NCBI RefSeq assembly: GCF_014652135.1
Contig: NZ_BMYF01000019.1
Location: 40,916-104,915, forward strand
Origin: Mongoliitalea lutea
Lineage (GTDB): Bacteria > Bacteroidota > Bacteroidia > Cytophagales > Cyclobacteriaceae
Direction: 5' to 3'
Length of the DNA stretch: 64,000 nucleotides
In this document: piece by piece, positions 35,550 through 43,886 of the stretch
Layout: every line of letters begins with the position of its first letter
Numbering within the stretch: position 1 is the first letter of the stretch
Made by a program: the position numbers and the translations under genes
The notes under the pieces: model-generated
Seen by the model: only the letters and a program-made list of their open reading frames with translations
Database searches by the model: none
What the model was told of the DNA's origin: nothing

Positions 35550-37952
35550 ATGTCTAAGTACATGGTACTAATGACGGCTCTTTACCTTTTCCTAGGTAAT
35601 GGGGTAGCAATGGCCCAAACCGCCAATTTTACCCTTGATGGAATTGTTTATGACGCCGAAAGTAAAGCACCTTTAGTGGGTGCTATTGTAACTGTCCTGG
35701 GAAAGCAAGACCATCGCGCTGCTACTGACCAATTCGGGAAGTTTTCTATTCCTGTATTTACAGCAGGTCCGCAGGAAATACAAATCACATACTTGGGTTT
35801 TAAGCCCATAAAGGTGACTATTACTACGGATAAACAAGCAACTATTCAACTCGAGCCAGATGAAAAAAGCTTGGGTACCGTTGAGGTTCGTAGTGAAAGA
35901 ATCCGATCAGAGGGCACCAAAAGTCTGAGTATAGAAAGCATAGACCGAGAGACCATCAGCCGAAACCAAACAGCCTCATTAGGTACAATCTTGGGAAATA
36001 TTCAAGGAGTTACCTTTGCCTCCTTTGGCTCCAATATTCAGCTTCCGATTATCCATGGCCTATATGGTAACCGTATTCTTATTCTCAATAATGGTTTCAA
36101 ACATGGGTTTCAAAATTGGGGCTCAGACCATGCACCTGAGATTGATATTCAGAGTGCTGAATCGATTTCAGTGATTAAGGGGGCTGCAGCTGTTCGTTTC
36201 GGTCCTGATGCGCTAGGTGGGGCGGTAGTAACGGAGTCCCATGGTATGCCCTTCAACAGTCGTTTGTCAGGCTCAGCAGTTGCCGGATTTCAGACCAACG
36301 GAAGAGGTTTTAATACTGGACTTAACCTTTCTGAAGGCTATGAAAATTTTAGCTGGCACGTTGGAGGTAATTTCAATATCGTAGGAGATAGACATGCACC
36401 TGACTACATGCTCACCAATACAGGAGCAAGAGAATACAGCGCCTATGGCGGAGCAAAGTTCAAAATCAGCGAAAATCTGATTGCAAAGGCTAATTACAGC
36501 TTTATGCGTCAGAATTTGGGAATCCTCAGAGCTTCAATTGGTAGTAGTGGTGCAGCTTTGATTAGAAATTTTGAAGCCGACAGGCCTGTTATCATCAGGG
36601 ACTTTTCCTATGATATCAATGAGCCAAATCAGTTTGTGAGCCATCATTTGGCTTCTTTGAAATTGGATTGGAGTATTGATCCGGACAATCATGTGAGTTT
36701 TCGCTATGCCTTTCAATCCAATGGTAGGCAGGAATTTGATGTTCGAAGAAATGCGGATTTACCAATTATTGATCTCACACTCACTACTCAGGATATCCAA
36801 GCTGATTACAGTCACAAACTTAGCGACCGTATCCAAGGAATTGTGGGAGGTCAAATCCTTATTCAGTCCAACTCCAATAATCCTGGAACCGGGATCACGC
36901 CTTTTATCCCAAATTATGAAGGTTTTCGTGTCAGTATGTTTTTGGTAGAAACTCTTCAGCGAGGGAATTCAGAGTGGGAACTTGGACTGCGCTATGATTA
37001 TGAGCGTAATTCTGTGGCAGGGAGAGAACGAACTCAGGCACCTTTTTCTGATAATTTCTCATTCTCCAATTTCACCGCAGCCCTTGGCTATGTAGCTCAG
37101 GTCAATCCATCCACTACATTCCGAAGTAATATTGGTACAGGCTGGAGGCCACCCAACATGGCCGAACTGTATAGCTTTGGGCAGCACGAGGCAAGGCAAT
37201 TGTTTGGTTTGCTCAGGTATTTTGAAGATGCCGAAGGAAACTTACAAAATGATCGTGTAGTCTCCATGGCTGAAAGTAGTGTAGAGGCAGAACAAAGCTA
37301 TAAGTGGGTCAATGAATTGGAAATAAGAGGTGAAAAGGGACGTTTTAGCACATCTGTTTATGCCAACTATATTGCAAACTTTATTTTCTGGAGGCCAATA
37401 GGGGTAGTTGGTACGCTAAGAGGACCTATGCCCACCTACATTTTTGACCAAGCAAATGCCTTTTTCACAGGTGTTGATTTTACTTATGAATGGCAGCATA
37501 CTACAAACTGGTCGAGTAAAATTGGGGGTAGCTACATCTGGTCGCAAAATGTGGAGCGAAATGAGCCTCTGATCAACCAACCACCTATCAATATCAATTA
37601 TGAGCTGGCGTTTGACAAACGCAATCTTGGACCATTTGACCGAGTTCAGATAGCCCTACAACCCATGTATACCTTTAGACAATTTCAAGCACCAAGAGAG
37701 GTTTCCATTCGGGATATCATTGAGGGAAATGTAACCATCAACCTTGAATCAGAAATCTTTGATTTCTTGGCTCCGCCTCCCGGATACTTCCTTTTGAACG
37801 GTTTTGCAAAGGCTGAAAAAGGAAATCTAGGATTGAGTCTACAAGTGCACAATGCTTTGAATACCCGATACAGGGATTATCTAAATGCTATGCGATTTTT
37901 CGCAGACGATTTAGGAAGAAATATACAATTATCTATTCACTATAAATTTTAA
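35550..37952 (+). CDS. TonB-dependent outer-membrane receptor, probable zinc uptake
   Basis: 800 residues. Signal peptide to about residue 23 (GNGVAMAQ), a carboxypeptidase-like regulatory beta domain (about 28-110, FTLDGIVYDAESKAPLVGAI), plug (about 130-240, with NRILILNNGFKHGFQNWGSDHAPEID and AVRFGPDALGGAVV), then a 22-strand-type barrel ending LSIHYKF. The plug's HGFQNWGSDHAPEID segment resembles the His/Asp region of ZnuD-type zinc receptors. Downstream of the His-rich protein and a Zur-like box, so zinc import is the likely job. The 172-base spacer before it may hold its own promoter. Confidence 0.85.
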   Translation: MSKYMVLMTALYLFLGNGVAMAQTANFTLDGIVYDAESKAPLVGAIVTVLGKQDHRAATDQFGKFSIPVFTAGPQEIQITYLGFKPIKVTITTDKQATIQLEPDEKSLGTVEVRSERIRSEGTKSLSIESIDRETISRNQTASLGTILGNIQGVTFASFGSNIQLPIIHGLYGNRILILNNGFKHGFQNWGSDHAPEIDIQSAESISVIKGAAAVRFGPDALGGAVVTESHGMPFNSRLSGSAVAGFQTNGRGFNTGLNLSEGYENFSWHVGGNFNIVGDRHAPDYMLTNTGAREYSAYGGAKFKISENLIAKANYSFMRQNLGILRASIGSSGAALIRNFEADRPVIIRDFSYDINEPNQFVSHHLASLKLDWSIDPDNHVSFRYAFQSNGRQEFDVRRNADLPIIDLTLTTQDIQADYSHKLSDRIQGIVGGQILIQSNSNNPGTGITPFIPNYEGFRVSMFLVETLQRGNSEWELGLRYDYERNSVAGRERTQAPFSDNFSFSNFTAALGYVAQVNPSTTFRSNIGTGWRPPNMAELYSFGQHEARQLFGLLRYFEDAEGNLQNDRVVSMAESSVEAEQSYKWVNELEIRGEKGRFSTSVYANYIANFIFWRPIGVVGTLRGPMPTYIFDQANAFFTGVDFTYEWQHTTNWSSKIGGSYIWSQNVERNEPLINQPPININYELAFDKRNLGPFDRVQIALQPMYTFRQFQAPREVSIRDIIEGNVTINLESEIFDFLAPPPGYFLLNGFAKAEKGNLGLSLQVHNALNTRYRDYLNAMRFFADDLGRNIQLSIHYKF

Positions 37953-37957
37953 TTCAA

Positions 37958-38563
37958 ATGAACAAAACAAACAAACTTCGCCAACTATGGATCTTGATCC
38001 TATCCATCTTCGTTTTTGCAGCTTGCACAGAAGCAGAAGCACCAGAAGAAGAAAATGAAACAGAAATATTTACCGATATAGAGCTAATCTTCACGGCAGA
38101 AGATGGTACGGTGGTACGTGCACTTGCTGAAGATCCCACCGGAGGGCTAGGAATCAATGCTTCTTTCACTGTACAGCCAATAACCTTGAAAGCTAACACC
38201 ACCTATACCTTGACTTTCGAAATGCTCAACCGCTTGGTCACTCCTGTGGAAGATGTACAACTTGAAATTGCAGAAGAAGATGATGAGCATCAGGTATTCT
38301 TTGAGTTTACTACTAATGCGTTCTCCAGCCCAACAGGAAACGGTAATATCCAAAATAGAAATGGAGCTGTCAATTATCTAGACTTTGATAGAAATGGCTT
38401 ACCGCTTGGACTTCGTACCAGCTGGACTACCGCTGGACCTCGCACCGATGCTACCTTCCGCGTATGGTTGGCTCATCAGCCTGGAGTAAAAACAGCAACT
38501 TCTTCTGCTCAAGATGGTGATGTGGATTGGGATATCACTTTTCCTTTGACGATTGTGGAGTAA
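37958..38563 (+). CDS. Lipoprotein partner of the TonB receptor
   Basis: 201 residues. Signal with lipobox FVFAAC at Cys23, then an acidic segment (TEAEAPEEENETEIFTDIE) and beta-rich domain (TLKANTTYTLTFEMLNRL, DDEHQVFFEFTTNAFSSP). Starts five bases after the receptor stop, so it is cotranscribed. Probably surface-exposed or periplasmic and helps the receptor. Not a family I can name. Confidence 0.75.
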   Translation: MNKTNKLRQLWILILSIFVFAACTEAEAPEEENETEIFTDIELIFTAEDGTVVRALAEDPTGGLGINASFTVQPITLKANTTYTLTFEMLNRLVTPVEDVQLEIAEEDDEHQVFFEFTTNAFSSPTGNGNIQNRNGAVNYLDFDRNGLPLGLRTSWTTAGPRTDATFRVWLAHQPGVKTATSSAQDGDVDWDITFPLTIVE

Positions 38564-38570
38564 AAAAAAT

Positions 38571-38605
38571 AAAGAGCCACCCAGAGAATTTAGGGGTGGC
38601 TCTTT
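38571..38605. terminator. Bidirectional terminator after the receptor operon
   Basis: Arms aaagagccaccc (38571-38582) and gggtggctcttt (38594-38605), 11-base loop, A-rich before and T-rich after. Sits between converging genes. Confidence 0.9.
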
Positions 38606-38632
38606 TCATTTGAAAAAAATTATACTAATGCT

Positions 38633-39895
38633 TTACTTCACCTGAAATCCAACTCTCATGATGTTGGAAGTATTTGCAGGTGCATCCATCGTCGCAACTG
38701 TCGACAAGGTTTTAAGATCTCGTACGTGAATCTTAGTTCTGCTAGGCTCCAAAACGTACAGGAAATTTTCCGAGGCAGTGATTACTGGATTATTTTCATT
38801 CATCATTCTGTAGTGCGTTAATTCATCTGCTGTTTTTCGAGCATTTGCTGCGATTTCGTCAGCGACAGTAACCGCCCTACTTGCCAATTCATTACCTGTT
38901 TTGGTATCAAACACTCTGATCACATGATCACTAGTTTGAATGATCAGGTGACCGCCATCAGCACTCAAAAAGTAGGTTCTAATTTGATCAGATAGAAAGA
39001 TTGGTTTAATTGACTCCGCATGTGGGTCTATTTCAAAAACCCCCTGATTTCTTGCATACCCGTAGAACTTTTTAATTTCATCATTGCCTTTGATGGTTCC
39101 CATCCAATTTCCAGAAGTAGGTTGTAGAGGGCTTGGATTAGCAATCAACTTGATAGTATTATCCGCTCCAGCTACAATCACACCTTGCGTACCGCCAAAA
39201 ACTGCGTGGTCTCCATTGGACGCATCTCCATGGATTCCTGTTACAAAAACATTTGGATTTTCAGCTGTTAATTCTCCCGTTAGATTGAGTAGTTTCACCC
39301 GTTGTGGTAAAGCACCGGGTGTGCCTTCGTCTTTAAAGGTCACTGCAAACTTATTACCCTTTAACCATGTAGCAGCACCGTGATGAACGCCATTGCCAAT
39401 ATTTGAAATAACTGTAGGTCTAAATGTTGGCGTCTCCATACTCGCTTCTCTTGCATAGGTAATACTCCCATCCCCATCATTGAAAATAACGATGTTACCT
39501 TGAGTAGCAGAAAAATGTGTAGGAAGGGGTGCTTCTGCCGTAGCACTCAACCATCTCATTGCATATTCATGACCATGATCAAGATGGTTTTCTATTCCTG
39601 TGTCAAAAAATCTTACGATTCCATCATTTCTCTCGATTGATACAATATATCTACCAGAACTGGATAAATAATTTGCACTCGCTTGATGGAAACTAGCCAA
39701 AGAGGGAGTTTTAATGTTTGCAGTAAGTGGATGCATCAATGAAAAATTGGATGATTGGTCCCAAACACCCAATCTAATCCACTCACTTTCTTGTTCTTCA
39801 AAAGAAGGTACCTCTACTATTGGGTCCTCTTTTTCTTGACAAGAAAAAAATAAAGCAACTAATAATGCTGCAGAAAATAAACTAAGTTTTCTCAT
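38633..39895 (-). CDS. AztD-like beta-propeller lipoprotein (copy 1)
   Basis: 420 residues. Lipobox LFFSC, then repeated beta-propeller blades. Key segments: HLDHGHEYAM, PTHFSATQGNIVIFNDGDGS, GVHHGAATWLKGNKFAVTF, VTGIHGDASNGDHAVFGGTQ, SGNWMGTIKG. The THF, HHGAA and IHG(D/E)A blocks recall AztD, a periplasmic zinc metallochaperone with a propeller fold. Assignment is by memory of motifs, so moderately sure. It is divergent from a COG0523 GTPase with a Zur-like box between them, whose half-site provides a -33 TTG 19 bases from a TACCTTTG -7 (39918-39925, read leftwards). Confidence 0.7.
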   Translation of the reverse strand: MRKLSLFSAALLVALFFSCQEKEDPIVEVPSFEEQESEWIRLGVWDQSSNFSLMHPLTANIKTPSLASFHQASANYLSSSGRYIVSIERNDGIVRFFDTGIENHLDHGHEYAMRWLSATAEAPLPTHFSATQGNIVIFNDGDGSITYAREASMETPTFRPTVISNIGNGVHHGAATWLKGNKFAVTFKDEGTPGALPQRVKLLNLTGELTAENPNVFVTGIHGDASNGDHAVFGGTQGVIVAGADNTIKLIANPSPLQPTSGNWMGTIKGNDEIKKFYGYARNQGVFEIDPHAESIKPIFLSDQIRTYFLSADGGHLIIQTSDHVIRVFDTKTGNELASRAVTVADEIAANARKTADELTHYRMMNENNPVITASENFLYVLEPSRTKIHVRDLKTLSTVATMDAPANTSNIMRVGFQVK

Positions 39896-39938
39896 AGACT
39901 TTTACGATTTTTTTGCGCAAAGGTAAAAACAATTTAAA

Positions 39939-39960
39939 TTAATGCAACATAGTTGCATAA
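39939..39960. promoter_or_regulatory. Zur-like operator between divergent genes
   Basis: Core TGCAACATAGTTGCA at 39943-39957 with further pairing outward. Leftward promoter: TTG in the box, 19 bases, TACCTTTG. Rightward promoter: TTG at 39953-39955, 20 bases, TATCTTGC at 39976-39983. One box thus covers the -33 elements of both promoters. Confidence 0.75.
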
Positions 39961-39990
39961 ATAAACCACGCTGAGTATCTTGCCTGCGTT

Positions 39991-40938
39991 ATGAAAAAGA
40001 AAATAAAAACTTACTTATTAACAGGTTTTTTAGGAGCTGGAAAAACAACATTTCTCAATCACTTATTAGGGTTAAAAGTATCTGAAACAAACTATGTCAT
40101 TGAAAATGAGTTTGGAAAAAATTCTATAGACAGTACACTTGTTACAAAAAACTATAATCAGCTTTTTGAGCTCAATAATGGTTGCATTTGTTGTTCTTTG
40201 GATAGTGAGTTGATTGAAGTATTGGCACAACTTGTACGATTAGATTCCCAACCAGACAACCTGTTTATTGAAGCTTCCGGTGTTGCAGACGCAGGGATAC
40301 TTGCGTCAATATTTCAGCGCGATGATGTCAAAAAGTATTTTGAATTAAGGCAAGTCATCTGTATTGTCGATGCAGAAAACTTTGAAGATCGCTTAGAGGA
40401 AGTGTCTGAGCCTTACAGGCAATTGGTAGCATCTTCTACCCTTGTCATTTCCAAAATTGATTTAATACAACCTTCCTACGAAGAGCATCTGAGAGAGCTT
40501 TTACAAAAAATCAATCCCTTAGCGTCAATTTGTTCAAATCAGGAATTAGATGCCTATAATTTTTTTAAAAACAATTATTCGGACTTTACTCCTACAAACG
40601 GACTGGCACATTCAATGGTGGAAGGCCCGCACAGAATGAAAAGTATTGCAATCGAAACAAACGAAGTGTTTGATCGGGAAAAATTATATGCAACCTTATC
40701 CATGACGCTTTACCTTTCCTATCATCAGGTGTATAGAGTCAAAGGATTTGTAAAGGTAGCTGGAGAAGATCATCCTATCCTAGTGCAATCCACCGGAAAC
40801 ACCGTGAGTTTCTCCAAAACTGACGCTCCAAAAAAGAGCCCAAACGTACTGGTTTTTATAGGAAAAGGGATCGAACGAAAAGGTTTAGAAAGGATTCTTG
40901 CTAAAACTATTGCGAATAAAGCTCAGGTGACAGCATAA
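39991..40938 (+). CDS. COG0523/CobW-family GTPase (copy 1)
   Basis: 315 residues. Walker [11 protein letters not shown] (11-20), the metal-binding CxCC (C65, C67, C68 in NGCICCSL), Walker B region FIEASGVADAG, and SKIDL as guanine-specificity motif. C-terminal CobW_C-like domain is short and lacks a His-rich stretch. Family members deliver zinc or other metals to client proteins when metal is scarce. First gene of an operon with yidD and a Fur-family regulator. Confidence 0.9.
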   Translation: MKKKIKTYLLTGFLGAGKTTFLNHLLGLKVSETNYVIENEFGKNSIDSTLVTKNYNQLFELNNGCICCSLDSELIEVLAQLVRLDSQPDNLFIEASGVADAGILASIFQRDDVKKYFELRQVICIVDAENFEDRLEEVSEPYRQLVASSTLVISKIDLIQPSYEEHLRELLQKINPLASICSNQELDAYNFFKNNYSDFTPTNGLAHSMVEGPHRMKSIAIETNEVFDREKLYATLSMTLYLSYHQVYRVKGFVKVAGEDHPILVQSTGNTVSFSKTDAPKKSPNVLVFIGKGIERKGLERILAKTIANKAQVTA

Positions 40939-40954
40939 GCTTAAAAAAACAACT

Positions 40955-41227
40955 ATGAAAAGTGAGACTCTAACAATCCAACTAATGTTTCGATGGGTCT
41001 TTATAATACCCATTAAACTGTATCAATGGCTGATTAGCCCTTTGTTCCCAGCTTCTTGTAGGCATCAACCTACTTGTTCTCAATACATGATACAAGCAAT
41101 CCAAGAACATGGTGCTTGGGTAGGGCTATGGTTTGGAGTCAAAAGATTATCCAAGTGTCATCCTTGGGGAACTTTCGGATATGATCCAGTACCCAAAAAA
41201 TGTAAATGCGATGGAAAGACTAAATGA
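40955..41227 (+). CDS. yidD: YidD membrane-protein insertion efficiency factor
   Basis: 90 residues with the full YidD signature: IKLYQWLISPLFPASCRHQPTCSQYMIQAIQEHG and KRLSKCHPWGTFGYDPVP. An amphipathic inner-membrane-associated protein assisting YidC. Usually encoded by rnpA and yidC; here it lies in a metal-regulated operon, with its end overlapping the regulator gene by 17 bases. Likely an additional, zinc-responsive copy. Confidence 0.92.
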   Translation: MKSETLTIQLMFRWVFIIPIKLYQWLISPLFPASCRHQPTCSQYMIQAIQEHGAWVGLWFGVKRLSKCHPWGTFGYDPVPKKCKCDGKTK

Positions 41228-41612
41228 AATCCTTAAAAGTCATGGAATAAAGCCCAATACCAATCGAAGCTTGGTGATCAAGTGCTTTATAGATGACCAT
41301 AGAGCCCATTCGCTCTGCACACTCCATGAAATACTCAAGGGTCAAATGGACAGGACTACTGTTTACCGTAATTTGATTTTATTTACTGACAAGGGGATCC
41401 TTAAGAAAATCCCATGTTCGGACGGCAACTTTCTTTTTGCTTTAATAACAACCAAAGAATCTAACTGTAATAGTCCAAGTTTTAGATGCAAGTGTTGCCA
41501 AAAAGTTGAGGAGCTACCAGAATTACCACAAGGATATTTAGACCAGATAGATAATAAATACTACTTTTTAGAATCTATAGCCCTAGAAGGATATTGTAAA
41601 GACTGCAAGTAA
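41211..41612 (+). CDS. Fur-family repressor, probable Zur
   Basis: 133 residues from ATG 41211 (MERLNEILKSHGIKPNTNRS). Winged-helix with DRTTVYRNLILFTDKGILKK. Structural zinc cysteines appear as CKCC (93-96) and CKDC (129-132). The His-rich HHHF segment normal in Fur/Zur before the first CxxC is replaced by NCNSPSF, so the sensing site is atypical. Being cotranscribed with a COG0523 GTPase and near four identical palindromes, it is the best candidate to bind those boxes. Start overlaps yidD by 17 bases, implying translational coupling. Confidence 0.8.
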   Translation: MERLNEILKSHGIKPNTNRSLVIKCFIDDHRAHSLCTLHEILKGQMDRTTVYRNLILFTDKGILKKIPCSDGNFLFALITTKESNCNSPSFRCKCCQKVEELPELPQGYLDQIDNKYYFLESIALEGYCKDCK

Positions 41613-41620
41613 CTGATGAT

Positions 41621-42010
41621 TTACTTTTCTAAAAACTGAAGTTTCATTTCATCGAAATCTAAGCTTCTATAGAAACAAGCCTTTCTATTATTTCCTTCTT
41701 TGTTGAACGTATGACAAACACCACCACCGAGTATAGTCACCTGATAAACCAAAGCATCCTGATCACAGTCAATTAAGATTTTTTCAACTCTCAATTGGTT
41801 CCCGGAAGACTCCCCTTTTACCCAGAGCTTTTTTCTTGAAGTGCTATAAAAGGCAGCTATTCTGAATTTAACTGAATATTCTAAGGCTTCCTGATTGACC
41901 GATGCTAGCATCAAAATCTGTCCAGTACTGTACTCTTGCACAGCTACAGGTAATATCCCCCCTCTTTTTTGAAATTGTAGGACTAGTTCTGAGGTTTCTT
42001 CAATGTTCAT
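41621..42010 (-). CDS. hisI: Phosphoribosyl-AMP cyclohydrolase (HisI-like) in a Zur-type operon
   Basis: 129 residues. Histidine-pathway enzyme opening the purine ring of PR-AMP. Motifs: GQILMLASVNQEALEYSVK, FYSTSRKKLWVKGESSGN, the metal-site DCDQDALVYQV and VCHTF...ACFYRSLD, so the three usual metal-binding cysteines remain. No other his gene is nearby, so this is probably a second copy. HisI paralogues linked to COG0523 and Zur are described in the literature as replacements used under zinc limitation. Last gene of a four-gene operon; starts two bases after the preceding stop. Confidence 0.85.
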   Translation of the reverse strand: MNIEETSELVLQFQKRGGILPVAVQEYSTGQILMLASVNQEALEYSVKFRIAAFYSTSRKKLWVKGESSGNQLRVEKILIDCDQDALVYQVTILGGGVCHTFNKEGNNRKACFYRSLDFDEMKLQFLEK

Positions 42011-42012
42011 TA

Positions 42013-43299
42013 TTATCTATTAAATGGAGCAGGGCTAATCCAGTGAAACTTTCTATTTACTAATAAAAGGCTATCTATCGGAATTTTTTCTAATTCTAGA
42101 CGTAAGCTGTCTTGCTTAAAGATCCCCTTGAGCAAAAGCTTTCCATTTTTATCAACATGATACAACATATCCAAACTATTGGTACTGTCTGAAGGTAGCA
42201 AAGCTGATAAGGCTTGGTTCTCTTGATCGAAACTTGCCGAATACCTGACCTTCTTATCATCTCCAAAAATAATGGTCAATCGCTCCGGCCTTTGGTTATC
42301 AAAAATCATCATTTTCATGGGGAGTTTACTGGAAATCATCGTTGATGAATCCGAGTCTATATAAATTTGCTTCACTTCATATATCCCTGCTAATGGTGCA
42401 GAAAAACCCCTTTCCTTAATACTGTTGAAGTAATCCAAATTACCTGATACAGTAGTAAAACCGAAGTAAAGCAAAAAAACAGCTTTAAATACCTGACTTC
42501 CAATAAATGTCTTTCTTTGTTTGAAAAGAGGAGGTAGAATGACCGGCTCACTGGTTTTCCTTAAGAAAAAAAGAGCTAGTAGGTTTTTCTTAAACAACAT
42601 TGCTAATCCTATGGAAAATATCAAGTAATGTGTGGAAGCCAATTTGACAGGAACATCAAAGGCATAATTCATGGCGACCACATTAGTCATCACTGTAATC
42701 ATCACTAGGGCACCCAGTAATACTGTCCTTCTGAATAGTAAAAAAACAGCAGCCAAAACCTCCATAATGCCACCAAAAATCTGATAAGGGGTAGAGAAAC
42801 CCATTAAAGTCCAAAGCAGGTTCATGGGTGAACTTTCTCCATAGGTCTTCATTAGTTGAGTGTAGGAGGGTTCGATAAATTGGGTGGGAATTACTTTGGC
42901 CATACCATAAGAAAAAAGGATCAATGCCACATAATACCTTACATAAGTAATCAAGAAGTTATTGAGAAAAACATAGGATGGCCTTCTTCTATCCAAAGCA
43001 GACCAAACCAAAGTCACCAATATCGCCAACATGGACTTGGTTGCCCACAGCAACCAATAAATCAAGGTATCCCCGCTACCTGTTTCTGATGCAGGGATTT
43101 CTTCCATAATTCCAAAAACATGATATCCAATCCAAATTGCCAGATCTTGTAGCTGACTGCCAATAGGATGAATTAGTGTATGCCCATAAGGAAAAAAGTA
43201 TATTGGAAAGCCAAAGCAATACAACATTACATAAGTAAATACCAAGCGGAACAAAATCTTCCTAGTCCCAGTCCACGGTTTATCTGAAATATCACTCAT
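42013..43299 (-). CDS. DoxX-like multi-span membrane protein with C-terminal extension
   Basis: 428 residues. Roughly eight hydrophobic helices in the first 290 residues (for example LVFTYVMLYCFGFPIYFF, YYVALILFSYGMAKVIPTQF, GIMEVLAAVFLLFRRTVLL) in the DoxX-like arrangement, then a soluble 130-residue beta-rich tail (VKQIYIDSDSSTMISSKLP). Function within a metal-starvation operon is unclear; DoxX-type proteins are linked to quinone or redox chemistry. Third gene of the unit. Confidence 0.75.
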   Translation of the reverse strand: MSDISDKPWTGTRKILFRLVFTYVMLYCFGFPIYFFPYGHTLIHPIGSQLQDLAIWIGYHVFGIMEEIPASETGSGDTLIYWLLWATKSMLAILVTLVWSALDRRRPSYVFLNNFLITYVRYYVALILFSYGMAKVIPTQFIEPSYTQLMKTYGESSPMNLLWTLMGFSTPYQIFGGIMEVLAAVFLLFRRTVLLGALVMITVMTNVVAMNYAFDVPVKLASTHYLIFSIGLAMLFKKNLLALFFLRKTSEPVILPPLFKQRKTFIGSQVFKAVFLLYFGFTTVSGNLDYFNSIKERGFSAPLAGIYEVKQIYIDSDSSTMISSKLPMKMMIFDNQRPERLTIIFGDDKKVRYSASFDQENQALSALLPSDSTNSLDMLYHVDKNGKLLLKGIFKQDSLRLELEKIPIDSLLLVNRKFHWISPAPFNR

Positions 43300-43337
43300 A
43301 AGGCAAGTAATTTCCCATTTCTAAATCAGTACATATA

Positions 43338-43862
43338 TCATTTAGGCCTAAAAATCATAATTTTTGACGCATCACAGACCAAATAAGGCCCCCCAATCAA
43401 ATCCAGGCAATAGGGAATAGAAGGGAAAACAGCCTCCAAACACTGCCGAATCGCCGAAGGCTTACCCGGTAAATTTACAATCAGGCTTTGGTTATAAATC
43501 CCTGCTGTCTGTCGTGATAAAATCGCTGTCGGTACATATTGCAAACTCACTTGCCTCATCAGTTCCCCAAATCCCGGTAATAGTTTATCACAGATCTCTT
43601 CTGTGGCCTCAGGAGTCACATCTCTTGGAGCAGGACCCGTTCCACCTGTGGTGACGATCAAGGCACATTGCTCTTCGGCCATAGATCTCAAGGTTGATAC
43701 TATATGTTCCTTTTCATCTGGTATCACCCGGTAAATCGGCTCCCAAGGATTTTGAAGAACCTCTTCGAAAAAGGCCATAATTTCTTTGCCTGAAATATCC
43801 TCATAAATATTGGCTGCAGCCCTATCAGAACATGTAAGCACACCAATCTTGATTTTATCCAT
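43338..43862 (-). CDS. mogA: MogA/MoaB-type molybdopterin adenylyltransferase
   Basis: 174 residues from ATG 43862 (MDKIKIGVLTCSDRAAANIY). Family signatures: LTCSDRA, TTGGTGPAPRDVTPEAT and NLPGKPSAIRQCLEAVFP. Canonically adenylates molybdopterin in molybdenum-cofactor synthesis. No other moa/moe gene is visible, and it is 24 bases downstream of an AztD-like gene in a Zur-like controlled operon. Either a relocated housekeeping gene or a recruit to a metal-linked function. GTG at 43874 is an alternative start. Confidence 0.88.
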   Translation of the reverse strand: MDKIKIGVLTCSDRAAANIYEDISGKEIMAFFEEVLQNPWEPIYRVIPDEKEHIVSTLRSMAEEQCALIVTTGGTGPAPRDVTPEATEEICDKLLPGFGELMRQVSLQYVPTAILSRQTAGIYNQSLIVNLPGKPSAIRQCLEAVFPSIPYCLDLIGGPYLVCDASKIMIFRPK

Positions 43863-43886
43863 AGCTTTGATCACAAATTTTAAGTA

